Positions 22,669-36,200 of a stretch of DNA of 64,000 nt are shown piece after piece. The translations under genes were made by a program, and so were the position numbers. Below the pieces are notes generated by a model, which searched no databases, was not told the origin of the DNA, and saw only the letters and a list, made by a program, of their open reading frames with translations. Numbering within the stretch: position 1 is the stretch's first letter; every line of letters starts with the position of its first letter. The stretch is from Fratercula arctica (lineage: Eukaryota > Chordata > Aves > Charadriiformes > Alcidae), in NCBI GenBank assembly GCA_947846985.1, contig CANTUZ010000006.1:45615707-45679706 (forward strand). Reading direction: 5' to 3'.

Positions 22669-25339
22669 GGTAGACAAGTGAAAAAAGAGGAAGTTGCAAG
22701 AGCCACAGTTGGAGAGAAGTCTTCGAGGAAAAAGCAGCACTGGTGTGGGTGAAAAGGGAAGACAGATTGGCCAGCTTTCTCTAGTGACACTATAAAAAGT
22801 TAGAAGTCAGAGTTTTACAATAACTGGCAGAATAACTAGGAGTTGCTAGCTTTTTCTGCACCTACTCACCATTATTTCTAGCAGCTCCAGAAGTTAGGTG
22901 GGTTCACTTCTGTTCCAGATCCTCAGGTCACTTGGTCCTTTGTTGCTCCAAGCCGCCTCACTATCTTAGCTTTTTCGTAACACTTTTTGTGATTTAACTA
23001 TCGTTAGTCTGCAGTCTGCACACCAGTTGTCTGATGCATCAATCCCTATGTAGAAATACTATCCAGAAGACAGCAATACGTCTGCATTTCCTGATCTAGT
23101 CCATGTGCCAAGGAGTGCCAAAAAATGTTGTCCTTTGCTTATTATTGAGTCTTAGGGTAAACTGCATCATTAATCAATAGACATTTTGTGAAAGAACAGT
23201 GGATAAGACACAGAAGTCATTAGGATCACCAAGCTAGGAAAGCAGCTTCCCAAAACAAAGGTGAATGACTCCTGTGGAGTAATTACTATGTCACTCTTAG
23301 TAAGGTACAGCAATTTATTCCTATTTTCAAAGGCAAACTGAACATGCCTTCATCTCCTTCATCCTTTTCTGTTTGGTTGGTGTTTGGGGTTGGGTGGTTT
23401 TGGTGTATCTTCTGGCAGCTTCTAGGCTGATATCGTTTTCGTGTGCCCTGCATAACAAATATCCTCAGAAGCCATGTTTCTTGAAGATGAAGAGGGGTTG
23501 CACTGTATGACATACCTGGTAGCTCTGCAGCTCAGCGCAGTCTCCTCAAAAGGGTAATAGAATGATGAGGACTTTAGTGAGATTCATAATCATTCCCTAC
23601 ACCCCAAAGTAAAGCCAGAATACATTTGATCCAACAATATTGCAGTGGACATATCCCAGTGGAATTTATCACAGAATCTGGAGGTATTCCCAATTAGATT
23701 TGGAGAAAATCAAATGTGGATATTTTTTTTCCTTTCATGTTGTGACCGATGACACAGAACAGATCCTCTAACTTACTAATATCTGAGCTGATGACATCAG
23801 TAAAGTTCCTACATTCCTAAGCTTTGAAAACATGAGGCCTACAGGAAAGACAGAAGACTTACAGTGACAGAGAAAGTTCCTTAAAATAATTTCTGCTTTT
23901 CTGTTATGCACCAAGTCTCCAGATCTGCTTAGTAAAAGATATTATAGTAATAAATCTTTTTATATTTTTGAAGAAAAATGAACAGTAAAGGTTAAGTCTG
24001 GGAATATACTATTTAAAATAAAAGAGTAAATACTTCTGCCAGTTATATAAACACTCAATGGCCATATACACAGAAGAAACCATGTTAACATTTCTGTTTA
24101 CATGATCCTTACTCAAAGCTTGCAAGTTCTGCAAACATAAAATCTTAAGTCCTCAACTTCTTTACTTCAAATTTGTAACATTTTCAGGAATTTATTAGTA
24201 GTGGATAATTCTCTGAAGTTATTCTAAAAAGGGCCCAGCAGCAATGAATGGATTTCAGCTACCCAAAGAACAACAGGAATTAAATACTACAGAGGGTTAG
24301 CAAAGACACAGCTTCCATAACACAAAGGTGAAGATCAGATCCCATCACAGTCAGGTAGACTTCTGCATTGTATTATGTCATTCTAATGAACGGACCTCTT
24401 AATTCATTAGCAAACACAGTGTTCAAGGTGAGTCAGGTGCACACAGTGCCTGTATGCACAGACGTTACTCAGAAGGGAATTGACAATTTTTAAATGAATG
24501 CCATGCAGGAATCTCTCTACTGACACTTGTCTCAATAAAGAATTATTTACTTGTTATTAAATAAAGTGAGGTGTTTTTTAATAACATATTTATCTGGGCA
24601 GATATCATGCAAAAAAAATACAGTCTAGTAAGAAAAATTCCAGAGTTACATCAATTACACAGAGGAAAACTGAAAAAAGGGCTTTGATATTGCCAATATC
24701 AAAAATAAAATATAAAATCATAAAAGTCAACTGGCTACATAGAGGAAGCTCAGTTCCCCACTCAGTTTGACAATTATTGCCAAAGCTGGAGAACACTTAT
24801 CTCTGTCTACACTGACCTCTAAGATGCAGTTCAGCAGCTGGGAGGAATCTGTCAGACTCCCAGATTTACCTACTCCCTGACCAGGCTCTTCCAATGTCAG
24901 ACTCCAGACAGGATCCAGCATGCATGTTAGCATGCCTGGTAGACTGGCACCTCACTGCACACCATGCCACATTTCCAGGTCTGCCATCCACAGGGAGAGC
25001 AAGGAGGAGCAGACTTGAGGGAATTTCAAAAAGCAATGACAGATACTCAAAAGAAAATCCATGGGCAGCTGGTTAAGAAGGGACTCACTTTCTAGAAGCC
25101 TAAACCTACATCGTAGGATGCCAGCCTAGGTAGAGAGAGAAGCAGAAAGATATTTTTCTGGCAAAGGTCCATTGGAAAAAGCCAAATACTGCAGTGTATA
25201 TGACTGACCAAAAGCATCCCAGCCGTCTGTGAGCCCTTTCATTCCTCTATTGCAAAGGTTACATATATTTTCCCTACCCTACCTTGAAATGGCTCATTCT
25301 TGTCTTTGATTTCTGGTTCAACTTGACACCTTTTTTACA

Positions 25340-25350
25340 CCCCCCCCCCC
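25340..25350. repeat. C11 homopolymer
   Basis: Eleven consecutive C followed by AAAA. Confidence 0.9.
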
Positions 25351-26296
25351 AAAAGCAGTTTACTCACTCCTTAGCTAAAAAGCCTGCTATGACCCAAGAA
25401 ATACTTTTTCATACTAAAAAAACAGAGATGTGGAAAATGACATTATGCACAGCAAAAGCTGAAGATGCTGGAAATATTATTCAAAGAACAGAAATGTGAG
25501 AGGTTTGAAGCTGACAATTTAAACAAAGAGAGTATCAAGAAAGGAGACTGTAGAAAATGTATTTTCATTGACTCCTGGACTGGTATTGAATCCCTAGGTG
25601 AGTGCTGAGACAGTCCCTTGAATGCTAATGAGATGCTTAACATTATCTAGTACTTTGGCTGACTTTGTGACTAGAGAAAACAGCGAGCAAGAAAAGGAAA
25701 TACAAAACAAAGTTTGCAGATCTGGGAGATATAGCACCCAGACCACTGCGAGGTGGGGGGAAATCCTGCATAAATCCAGAAAAAGCCAGACTTGTAGAAC
25801 AACTGTTATGGCAAACAGCAGAGGTTTGGTAGCATGTTACAACCATGAGTCTCACAGACCTCATGGCACCCACCCTGCCGGCACCAAGAGAGACAAGACT
25901 GTGATCCATGTGCACAGTGAGTCTAAAAGAACTCAAGGGGTGACCAATGAGCATCACACTGTTCTCTTGTATGTTTTGTTCTGTATTCAGGACATAGTTT
26001 TACTCAACTAACAAAGTCTGAATTGAAGTAAGGAGTATTTAGTGTTTACATACAGTTTTATACCACCACCAAGAAATATTTTGCCATTAATATTCTAGTT
26101 TCATGCATTTTAGTAGCTAATATTTTTAGATCAATGTCCTAGATATTACGTATCTAGTATTTTCAGATCATAACCAGCCATCAAAAATACTACTTCAGTA
26201 ATAAGAATATAAGAAATATACTGTATGAAAAAATCTTGGGAACTAAATCTGGGAGGACAATTTTTAAACCTTTTTAGGATATTAATTTGTTTTGGA

Positions 26297-26444
26297 TCTT
26301 CCCTGGAGGTGTTCAAGGCCAGATTGGATGGGGCTTTGAGCAACCTGGTCTAGTGGGAGGTGTCCCTGCCATGGCAGGGGGGTTGGAACTAGATGATTTT
26401 TAAGGTCCCTTCCAACCCACACCATTCTATGATTCTATGATTCT
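26297..26444 (+). mobile_element. CR1 LINE 3' end, short sense copy
   Basis: Only the last 150 bases of a CR1 remain. They cover ccctggaggtgttcaaggcc (C-terminus of ORF2), agcaacctggtctagtggga with the ORF2 stop TAG, the UTR block ggttggaactagatgat, ggtcccttccaaccc, and a 3' end of attctatgattctatgattct. The UTR matches the copies ending at 38150, 44370 and 50848, so these four share a subfamily. Confidence 0.95.
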
Positions 26445-29400
26445 GAAATTATAAAGCTCTCCTTTTAACGAGATGAGATAGTAAACACTACGATCATATA
26501 TTTTTTAAATCTCACCTAAAGAGACATTGTTGCAACAATCCCATAGCCATGAAGTTGTCAACAGTGTGATCAGGTAACGTACCAAGATTTCGAAACACTA
26601 CAGATATAAACACAGAACTGGCCCTGAAAATTTTCCATCCTACTTTTAAAAGTAGAGTTTTGATGGTATTTTTGAACACCACTTGATTGCACAACCACAA
26701 ATTCAGATATTCCAAAAGTAATCAGAATTACAACTATTAAGTAGCAGTAAAATATCTACGTGTACGCAGTTGACATTTCTAAACCACTTCATACATATCA
26801 GGGGCCATGCTACTTTCCCCATCCGCTCACCAAACAAAGTATAAGAGCAAAGACTAGGAGAAGTTTCCTTATGGGGGTAACTTCAATATGCTGTAAGAGG
26901 TGGAAGACTTTTTTTTTTTTTGTGACAAAAGCCTAAGAGATGTCCTTCTCAGAACTTCAGAAATTTGTTGAATTTGAATAACCTACCAAATTTTGCAAGA
27001 AGATAACAGTACAAACAGTCCATGGATAGGGAGCCAATGGTAAACCTGGGAGGCTAACAATCAATTCTCTGCTTGCCAAGGGCCACCTTAGACAAGTCAG
27101 ATAACATTAGACAGCAAGCTCTAGAACTGACGTGAGATTTCCCTACCTGCTGGTTTTTCAAAGTAAAATGACAGACAGTTGAAAACAGAATGTTCTGTGG
27201 AGCACTGTCAATTCTGATCAATTCTGGAAGTCAGTAAGAGTAAGGCACTCAGGTGCCTTTGTGCTTTGGTTTTTGGATAAACCCTTCAAGAACAGTTCAT
27301 CTGTGAACAAATGTGATTCTGTAACAATGCCAAGGTCAGTGATGTGCTGCGTAAGTACCACTGGCAAGTCAAGATGCCTGAGGGCACCTTGAGCTCATAC
27401 ACTCAATTTTTCCACTATGTCAAAATTGATATGAGAAGAGATTACATCACGTAACCTGCCATCTCCTTCCTTTTTGTTAAATCCTTGCCCTCCGCCCATC
27501 CCAGCTTGTGCAATCCCCTCACGCACCTGGCATGCTTCCCAGAACTTGCACTGAGTTTCATTAGAGAGGGAGAATACTGATTTGGGGTGATCTGGTCAGC
27601 ATTGCCATAAAGTATGTCACTACCTACTCATTTAAGTTGTAGAGGAAATCTGTGATCAACAGAGCATGAATAAGATCAGGAGCCCTTACATATCTAATTT
27701 CTTCCTTCAGGTTAAAAAAGGCAAGAGATAGAAAAAAAAGCCATCTCCCTGAATATTATGTCTTTGGTAATACCGGATTGGACCCATGCTGATAACCATC
27801 TTGCAACACAGAAGGCAACCTCTTAATAAACACTAAACCCTTCTAATCTGAAAGATTGCAACCACTCTAATTACCAGAAATTAAATTGTTCAAGGAAGGC
27901 TTATAAAAATATGTCACTGTGTGCACAGAGACACAATAGTTTTTGCATTTCTTTTTCTTTTGACAGGACCTAATCCACTGGGTGGTATTATAGCACACAT
28001 GAGATTAGAGAGAGATGCCCAGAAATATAGATATTTACTAAAAATAGACCTAATTGAAAAGCATTTGCAAGATTTTGCCATAAATGAAAACTAGGACTTG
28101 GGTTTTTTCCAGTAAAATTCGTATGTCCTCTTGCAAAAGCCTGTGGCATGTTAATTACTCAGAGACTGTTGTTTTATAGAACACTTCTGTAGAGGACATT
28201 TTGGTTCTAGCATTTACACACAAATACGATTCATTAAAAAATCATAGATATTTTTAAATATCTGTAAATACTCCTGTAAATTATAATGTATATAGCTTTT
28301 AACTTACTTTTTCCCCCTTCTGTGCTCAAAAGAAGTACTAGTTTGACACCACTGGAGGCAGCATGGACAGCCGCATTAAAAAATTTTCTGGTAGTAACTT
28401 AACTACACAGACCAGCCCACACAGGAACTGTCACTGCAGAATATAAAAGAAATCATGTAATTATGCTTAAACAAAAAGTCAGTCCTGTTGCCAACAATAG
28501 TGGAAATTTTGTAATGCTAGAGAAAGTGGATAGATAATGCCAGTTTAGTACACGTAAACTACTACAACAAAATAAATAACAATGAAATCAATTATATCGT
28601 GCCATATGCATTTTTTTCCATGGGAATAAAGTTCTACTTTCCCCAGTAGTTCTATTTTCTGAAGGAATGGATCAGAGAATCACACTATAGAGAACAAAGC
28701 TTCAGTTCTTAAAGTCCTTTTTCAGAGACTTTTCTCCCTTAACCAGACAAAAAGCATATGCTTTCATGTTGTTAACCCACATCGCCATATTTCATATTCT
28801 TGCTGCTATACTTCAGCAAGTCCTCTGGTGACATAGGAGGTTATTCAGGTCTGGAAGTGTCTCTGTTGGGTGTGGCAAATATATTTAGCTAAGTCTTTTT
28901 TGGAAAACAGTCCAAACTCTTTTTCTGAACCTCATAGATGCCCTACAGCACACAAGATTTGAAGACAGCTGCCAAACTAGCAAGATGCCAAACCTGCTGA
29001 CACTCCTGAGTTATTCACACAGAGGCACAGCTATCAAGGGTCAGAAGGAAAGAGGGTGAATAAACCCATCTAATACCTAATTAGGAGCTGAAGACTAGCC
29101 CTTACATTCTGAAACCTTCCCTCCCCTCTGCAGTGAATTTCTAGGTTAAAAATTTAGCAGATTATAAATTTAAATTTTTTCAAATCTGTTAAAGGATCTT
29201 CTTTTACCATTCAATAAAACTGTCTCAAAATTACGAGACATTTGCTGAAATATCGAGTGTTTCGTTAAAATGCTTGGAGCTGGCTTTAAAATGTTGCTCT
29301 CCCTTCCAAAACAGATGTGTGCCTATGAAGAACTGTACATATATAGCCCACAGTAGAAGTATGATTTATATCCTTCCAGGTGCATAATACACATATTGTA

Positions 29401-29651
29401 TAATATTACACAACATTATTATCCTAAAATATTTCCCTCTATACTAAATGTTGCATAATTAAATACAAATTTCACAAAGATCAGTAGAGCAGTTCATACA
29501 TACTGATCTAAGAAAAATACTGATTCATCTATGAATTATTTGTGTCAAAAACTCACACATTGCTAAAACTGCAATAATTTCTAATTTGTGTATAATATTG
29601 ACTGCAGATTGCACATTCTATTAATGAAGAACAATGGCTTCTAGCTTTTTC

Positions 29652-29687
29652 AACAACTGTTTTAGATGCCGCCATCTAAATAATTGT
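29652..29687. repeat. Imperfect hairpin with 4-nt loop
   Basis: The arm tttagatg (29661-29668) and its complement catctaaa (29673-29680) enclose a ccgc loop. After a short internal mismatch, aacaa on the left (29652-29656) pairs with ttgtt on the right (about 29683-29687). The loop and right arm together spell CCGCCATCT, which resembles a YY1 site. Confidence 0.75.
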
Positions 29688-29776
29688 TAAATTTTCCCTT
29701 GCTGGAAAACCAGGATCCTTTCAATATTCTGAGATAGGCACCCTCAGATATCGAACCACCTTTTTGTGACTGTTTT

Positions 29777-29812
29777 GGGTTTGTTTGTGTGTTTGTTTGT
29801 TTGTTTGTTTTT
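29777..29812. repeat. (GTTT)n microsatellite
   Basis: Tandem GTTT units, interrupted once by GTGT, ending in a T run. Simple-sequence DNA. Confidence 0.85.
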
Positions 29813-31147
29813 AATTAAAGATGTCTCTTTTTGTTACAAGCTACCAGAAATGGGGAGTTAAACCAGCTATGGAAAAATTTGTGACACATCATCTAGCAGT
29901 GCACACCACTTAACAAAAGAACTGTTTGATATGAAGGTAGAGTATGCACACATAATATTCCTTTGTACAGTTTAAGAGTGACGCATTTCAGAGGCTACAC
30001 ATTACTACTAGCAAAAACCAAACACATTTAATTTTTCACCTTCTTGTGCTGATATTATCTGGAATCAGTGAGACGATGTGGAGGGAAGGCAGGGTCAGAA
30101 TTACTGTGGGACTTACAGCTGCGAACAAAATAAAAACTTCAGTAAAAGTATACAAATCTTTACCAAAATAAAAGTATTTAAAGGCTATTCAGAAAAAAAA
30201 AATATAACGAACCAAGCAGTAGTTAGCTTTGTACATAAACAATGCAAGAAATTCTGAGGAGATATGAAATATTAGTGCAGGTAAACCAGTGCTTTGAAAT
30301 GATTTTGAGAAGTAAATGTACAATAATTTCTGTTGGGATAGTTTAAGAAGTTTCCTACAAGTTCCTATGGTCATATTTGCATATCAATACACATTATTTG
30401 ATTTTTTTTTACATAAATACATTAGAGAATAACATAATTATGGAAAATTCTAAAATATGCAGATACAGACTGGACACCTACTCCTCATATAGTTGGAGAA
30501 ACAACCATCTCAGAAAAGGTACTGAGAAAAAGCCCACAGAGAATGAAAAAAAGAACTCAATCAGTAAAGAAGTTGAATTTTAGAAGTTAGAAGGTGAAAA
30601 CTGTCAAAATCAAGATGACTTTACAATGAAATTGAAAACAAATAGCACAAGAATGTTTCATTATGTGAATAAAAGAAGAACAGGAAAAGACACAGTGGAG
30701 CTTTTAGGCAGTGAGATAAAACATAATAGATACAGTAAGAAATGTAAATGGATACAGTAAATTTTTAATAGCAGTAGTACTGAACCTGGGGCAAAAGTAA
30801 ATGGCTAGTGAGAATGAGAGCACAGTCACAGAAATGACCAAAGTTGAGATGAAATACTAACTCTATCACTCATCAGCATTAGAGAATCACCATCCTAAAG
30901 TATTAAAGTAACTGGTATATAAATTCTGAAGCTTTGTGGATTTTTATTTTTTTTTTTTAACTAAGGGACATGAAATGACTTTCCAAGTGACTAGATGTCC
31001 TGGTTTGAAAACATCTAGTCCTCAAACACTAGAGAGCAGTGAAACAATTACTTTTCTTTTTTTTTTTTAATTGAGAAATAAGTGATGAGTGAAATCATGG
31101 ACCTATTCTTACAGCTTTCGTGCGTGTAAGATTTTTAACACCCTTAA

Positions 31148-31158
31148 GGGGGGGGGGG
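31148..31158. repeat. G11 homopolymer
   Basis: Eleven consecutive G just after cccttaa, then tgg. The reverse complement resembles the C11 run at 25340. Confidence 0.9.
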
Positions 31159-34100
31159 TGGAAATGAAGACCTAGAAAGGAAATGAAAAAACAGGATCCA
31201 ATGGAGCCGAGGTTTCCAAGGAAAGATTAGTGATGCCAACCTACTGGCTTTTTCTCCCACCCACCCCAAAAGAACTAGTTTCTTAGAAGGGAAAATGAGA
31301 TAAATCTAATCTATCTGGACTTCAGTAAAATATCTGATTAGTTGTCACACTGCAAATTACTCATTACGGTAGTCTAGATGAGGATCAGCACAAAAAATGA
31401 GGATAGCCAGAGAACCATCTGAAAGAGACAGAAGAGTGGACTGATGAGTTTAAGCTAAATTTGTCTCTGATAGCAAGGATTTAGACTTAATGACTCAGAG
31501 GGTTTATTCCTTTGTCATTCTTTATGCTTTTATAATAGGAAACCACTTCCCATCTGCAGAAATCTTTCAGGTAAATAAAGAGATGTGCAGACATGTTTGC
31601 CCATGAATTACTGTTAAATAACAGCATGTAGGTCCATATAAACTCTGATTGGGATGACATTAATCTTTTTCCTAAAACTATATAGGAATGAAAAGGTAAG
31701 TGCTAGCATTTTTATGACATTGCGGTATGTCACTCTGTGAATAATGACTGTGAATAAATATTGCATTCATGGAATTTTAATCTTCCTTCCATCTGAAGTT
31801 CATAACGATATCGGTACTAACAGATTTATATTCCCCACCCAGCCAGCATCATCAAGTGACAAACCCTGGCATTCAATTGCATTAAATGATAATTAGTCAG
31901 TCTAATTCTAATATGATGGTTAATATATCATGTCAAAGGCTTTCTTATGAAGAAGATTGAATTGGAATTTCATCTATAGCATTAACGCAATGCATTATGA
32001 TAATGAGATCCAATTCCAGACCTGAAGCTTCATGGAAGTTTGGATATGGAAATTAATCTGAACCCAAGCTTTCCACCTCAAGTGCCTCACCAAGCAATAG
32101 GTCAAACCAGAATCTGTATTTGTCTCCCTCTGAACTTGGAGAGATTGAGATTTTACATAAATAGGTAATTATATTACTTAACTGAGGCCAGTGTGACAAA
32201 GCAGTGCTTCCAAGATTTAACCAGTAACAATGGGACGAGTAAAGATTCCCAGGAGAGAAATCAAAGAAGTAACTCAGTTACCTACACACAAATTACTGGG
32301 AAACAAAGCCAGCTTCAGAGAGAGGCAGCAAACCAACTAATGTAGATTTGCAAAGTGCTTTCCCTTCACAACAGTCCAATATTCCCATCACATATGCCAA
32401 CTAAGAACCATCATGATGTATAAGAGTAATGTGTACAGCATCAACAAGAGCATTTGCCATCAAACTATAATGCTAATAAGTTAAAATCTTTTAGGGATAA
32501 CTAAAGCACAGGGACATTTTACTAACTATATCCACGTGCAGCATAGCTACAATCAATCACTTCTGATGATAACTATTAAATTGAACACAACTGACAGTCA
32601 TTAACATCATTAATGGATGAGTCTCTAAGGAAAGATAATTTTGTGCTGCCCTTCAGCTTCTGGGAGACAATTCACGGAAGAGGCAGTCACAGATGAGACA
32701 TCCCCTTACTGCCAATCTCCAATCGCTTGTTTCTCTTGAGCTACACCCTTGTATATGGGACTTACACCAAATCTATTGCTGTGATCCTGCCATATAACTA
32801 GGTCTCTGGTGATCAATCTTTTTTCTACCATACTTATGTACGTGCAAATGGAATAAAACATTTCCCTTGATTAAAAGGTAATCAGGCATTGGTAGTAATA
32901 TCAAGCCTTACAACTTGCAGTCTCAGATCCGGTAGCACATAAGTCCATATAAACAATAATGAATCAGATGGCACAAAGTCAAGAATTACAAAAGTCCCTT
33001 TCCTCATCAACAAATCTTGGCCTCCTTTGGTCTTAAGTCTGAATTCCCCATAATTATTCAGTTTGTTCCCCCCTCATATGTGGCACTGTTATCCCTGACA
33101 ACAAAGACATATACAAGAAAACAAATTATTTACTATTAGTGTGTTACTTTCACACATGACTTGGGGTAAGTACAAATGACTGTGGCCCAGTCATCCAAGT
33201 TTCCTGTCCTAGACACCTTTAAAAGACCTTAAAAAAATCAATTTTACTTGCATTTTTACTGGTAGACAACTCTGACTCAAAAAGGACATACCGGCAAAAA
33301 AACCCCTTAAATTAATTGTGATCAATAACTTCAAATGTGGTGGGTTGTTTTTTTTCCTGTAAAGTAAATGTAGAATATAATATAGCATTATAACATAGGG
33401 CATTTTTCTTCCAAATAGTATTCTAAAGTGCCTTACAGATTAAAATAATGTAATCACTAAATTAAATAGCTTATAATGGAAAAGATGAAATATGGTATTA
33501 AGAGGCTCAGACAAGTGAGAAAAGCTGCTTTCCAATGAGATTTTAAAAGACACAGCAAGGCAATGAGGCAGAGAGATTCAGAAAGGCTGTTCCAGATGGC
33601 AGGGTCTTCAGAGGAATAGGGTTTTACAGCAAAGGCACATCTGTGGGATAGCACAGTGAAGAAATGGTTGTCAGACTAGTCAAAAGAGCAGACAAGTCAA
33701 TAGAAGATGACAAACTAGGATGTAGTGTACACAGATGTCTCAGGACTCTTCAATTTCCATCCTGTGTGCAGTGGTAGGACCAAGAGGACTATCACTTTAG
33801 CTGTCTCCATTTGTACTCCCACTCTTCACTCAAATTGCCTTATAAACTGCTGTACTTTCACTGTATTTAGGCGCAATGTGAAACACAACAGGGCATGCAC
33901 TTCAGCTGAGTTGTCTGGAATTACAAATGAGATACAAATAACAAGAGCAATAATGGCCATAGCAAGATCTACTGAAATAGATCACAGGCACAAAAGCATT
34001 TTCAAACTGTACCTTAAAAGGAATATAAAAAGAAAGAACTACATTGGAAAAATAAAAGCAACGAGACCACAATGTTTCTGAAGTGCACAGGCAACACCAT

Positions 34101-35335
34101 TCAGAAAATTGTACAGCCAAGAGAAGTAGGACGAGGAGACAGTGGTGAAGCAAGGAAAATTGGAACAGGTTTTGGGGTTTTTTTTTGACTGTGTAAGCCA
34201 GGGAAAGATATGGGCGGAAGAGATCTGTTAACGGAATCGAAGATATCCTCTAGAGAAACGGACTAACAGCATTACTCAACAGTCACATTTCTTGAAGATT
34301 AAGGAGATTAGAGAGCTGTCAAACTGATCTGCACCTATCACACAACTGTGTAACGTATATTCCTAGCCCTACACACACTGGAAGGACTAACGATGTCAAA
34401 ACAGCAAAATTTCTTACAACATGAAGAAAGTTTGTCATTTCTGCCTTTAGTTCCAAATGTGTCATTACACATAATCCTCTGGGCTTTGTGGGAATTTTGC
34501 CTAAAATGTGACAACATGACTACTCCCACAAAAGAGTAGGCTTGGATATGTTCCCTCTGTGATGTGTCTAACTTATGAAAATAACTGCTGATGGATATCA
34601 ATACAAACAATGCATCAGTCATGTGAACATTTTTACTATGCTTTAGAATTGCTCTTGAGATTCAGAGATGATTATTCAGCAATCTTCCCTACAATCACAA
34701 AACTGATTAGCACAAACACAGCTTTCATTGAAGGTCTCGTTAGTGCTCAGGGGAATTGTCACTTCAGAGACCTTTTACTGAACGTTATCATTCATGTAAA
34801 GCTTCGGCACTTTATATATGTAAAGTAGCCCTTGTCATCCAATGGGATTAATTCACTAAATTTATCTACATAAATGCGATACAGTAAATAGTATTTTTCT
34901 GAATGTTTCTTTTGAGAACAATATCATTATTTAAGAGAAACCGAGCAGATGCTTTAAAGAACATTACATTTTAAACAAAAATCCATGCTGTCATTTATAT
35001 CTGAAACATTTAAACAGCAGGTATATAATCTATGAGAATGCTCCTCCGTTACTTCATAAACACAGTCAGTTTTACTTTGTAAACTCTAAATTCATTTTAA
35101 GAAATAAACAATCTGAATACTAAAAACTATATTCCAGAAAGAAAGGGATGGACTGTGATTTATTCAGCTTTTAAATAATAGGGAAGGAGCAGGATAAGTG
35201 CCTACCACTAACCTAGCATACAGAATTTAAAAACCAGCATATTTGAGAAGTGATGAGGAACATTTACTGAGACCCAACCTGAACCTCAGTAAAAATTGAG
35301 ACTTAAGAAATCTACCTTCTTATTTTAACCTTTTG

Positions 35336-35381
35336 TATATATATACACACACATATATATCTTATATATACAAAAATATAA
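35336..35381. repeat. TA/CA microsatellite
   Basis: Alternating TA, then ACACACAC, then TATATAT and a further TA block. Simple alternating purine-pyrimidine DNA. Confidence 0.85.
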
Positions 35382-35694
35382 CATTTTATAGGGCTTCTGT
35401 CTCCTAAATTTAGGAATCAAAAGCTGTGCAATGCCTAAGCATCTTTCCTCAGTAGTAATTTTCACAGATCAACCAATTACCACAGTTCAAACTCAGGGAA
35501 GAAGGCAACTCCTGTGCCACCAAATGAAGTATAGCCTTGATCTGGTAAAAAGTCACAAATATGAGTGAAGAAATTCACATAAGTAGTCCTATTGATTTCA
35601 TTGGCTTTGTACTAAATCAATTGCAAGACAGTTTATTTATATGCATAACTGTTTTCAGCATTGAGCCCTTACGGAGTTTAAGAGAAATAAAAAA

Positions 35695-35734
35695 CCAGCA
35701 AAACCAGTGAATTTTGAACTCCAGGTTTTGCTGG
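35695..35734. repeat. 11-bp hairpin with 18-nt loop
   Basis: The arm ccagcaaaacc (35695-35705) and its exact complement ggttttgctgg (35724-35734) flank an 18-nt loop. An outer aaaa/tttt pairing is possible across a bulge. It is shorter than a normal pre-miRNA stem. Confidence 0.85.
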
Positions 35735-36129
35735 AGCTCTTTTCCCCAGATAATAGTAGGTAATCAGGTCTTTTGCTTATCTAAAATACTTATTGAACCT
35801 CTTCTGTCCTCTATAATGCTTTCAGGGGACTCCTGCTAAGAAACAAAAATTATCCTTTCTGCAGTCCATTCTTCTACTTCCTAATCTAAAACTCACTAAA
35901 AGAAGAGTCAGTCACCATTTTTACTAACTTCTTGAAAGGATTCTTTTCAACCCACAACAACCACTGTAAGAAACTAAAGTTTTAGGTTACCTCCGTGTTC
36001 AGCTCCATCTCTCCCACTCAGAGACCTATCAGAAAAAGGTCTATTATTTTGCAAACAATTGCTGCAGAAAAAAGAACAAGTATTTAGGAAATTTAAAATA
36101 CAATTTTCAGCCTAACATTTGGCGCCTGA

Positions 36130-36200
36130 GGAATCACAAAGCATTTTACACATTAGAGACTATCTCTTCCCCTCAGCCTTTTTGTTATTGGGAGGCTGAA
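36130..36200 (+). mobile_element. Weak MIR-like patch
   Basis: The run cacaaagcattttacacatt followed by agagacta and cctcagcc resembles the MIR block around 'caaagcactttacaaacatta' and its cctcacaac neighbour. Only this one block is recognisable, so the call is tentative. Confidence 0.3.

Larger units (their letters stand above)
16586..26296. other. Long gene-free stretch, no interspersed repeat recognised
   Basis: Nearly 10 kb in which I find no exon, RNA gene or confident transposon. Open frames are mostly 60-90 codons. The longer ones (22292-22699 minus, 25622-26011 plus) are low in complexity, or overlap other frames, and show no domain. Homopolymers at 18355-18369, 19072-19085, 22645-22668 and 25340-25350 are listed separately. 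A mildly GC-richer patch near 20470-20620 has no clear promoter structure. Confidence 0.6.

Noticed and set aside
22292..22699. 135-residue minus-strand frame
   Set aside because: Its F-rich start comes from the A24 run and the rest has no recognisable domain.
25622..26011. 129-residue plus-strand frame and the opposed 104-residue frame
   Set aside because: Mutual shadows without domain, promoter or splice support, and within the length range chance can give.
33480..33650. Possible unnamed interspersed repeat
   Set aside because: The phrase structure recalls old amniote repeats, but I could not match enough consecutive words to call it.
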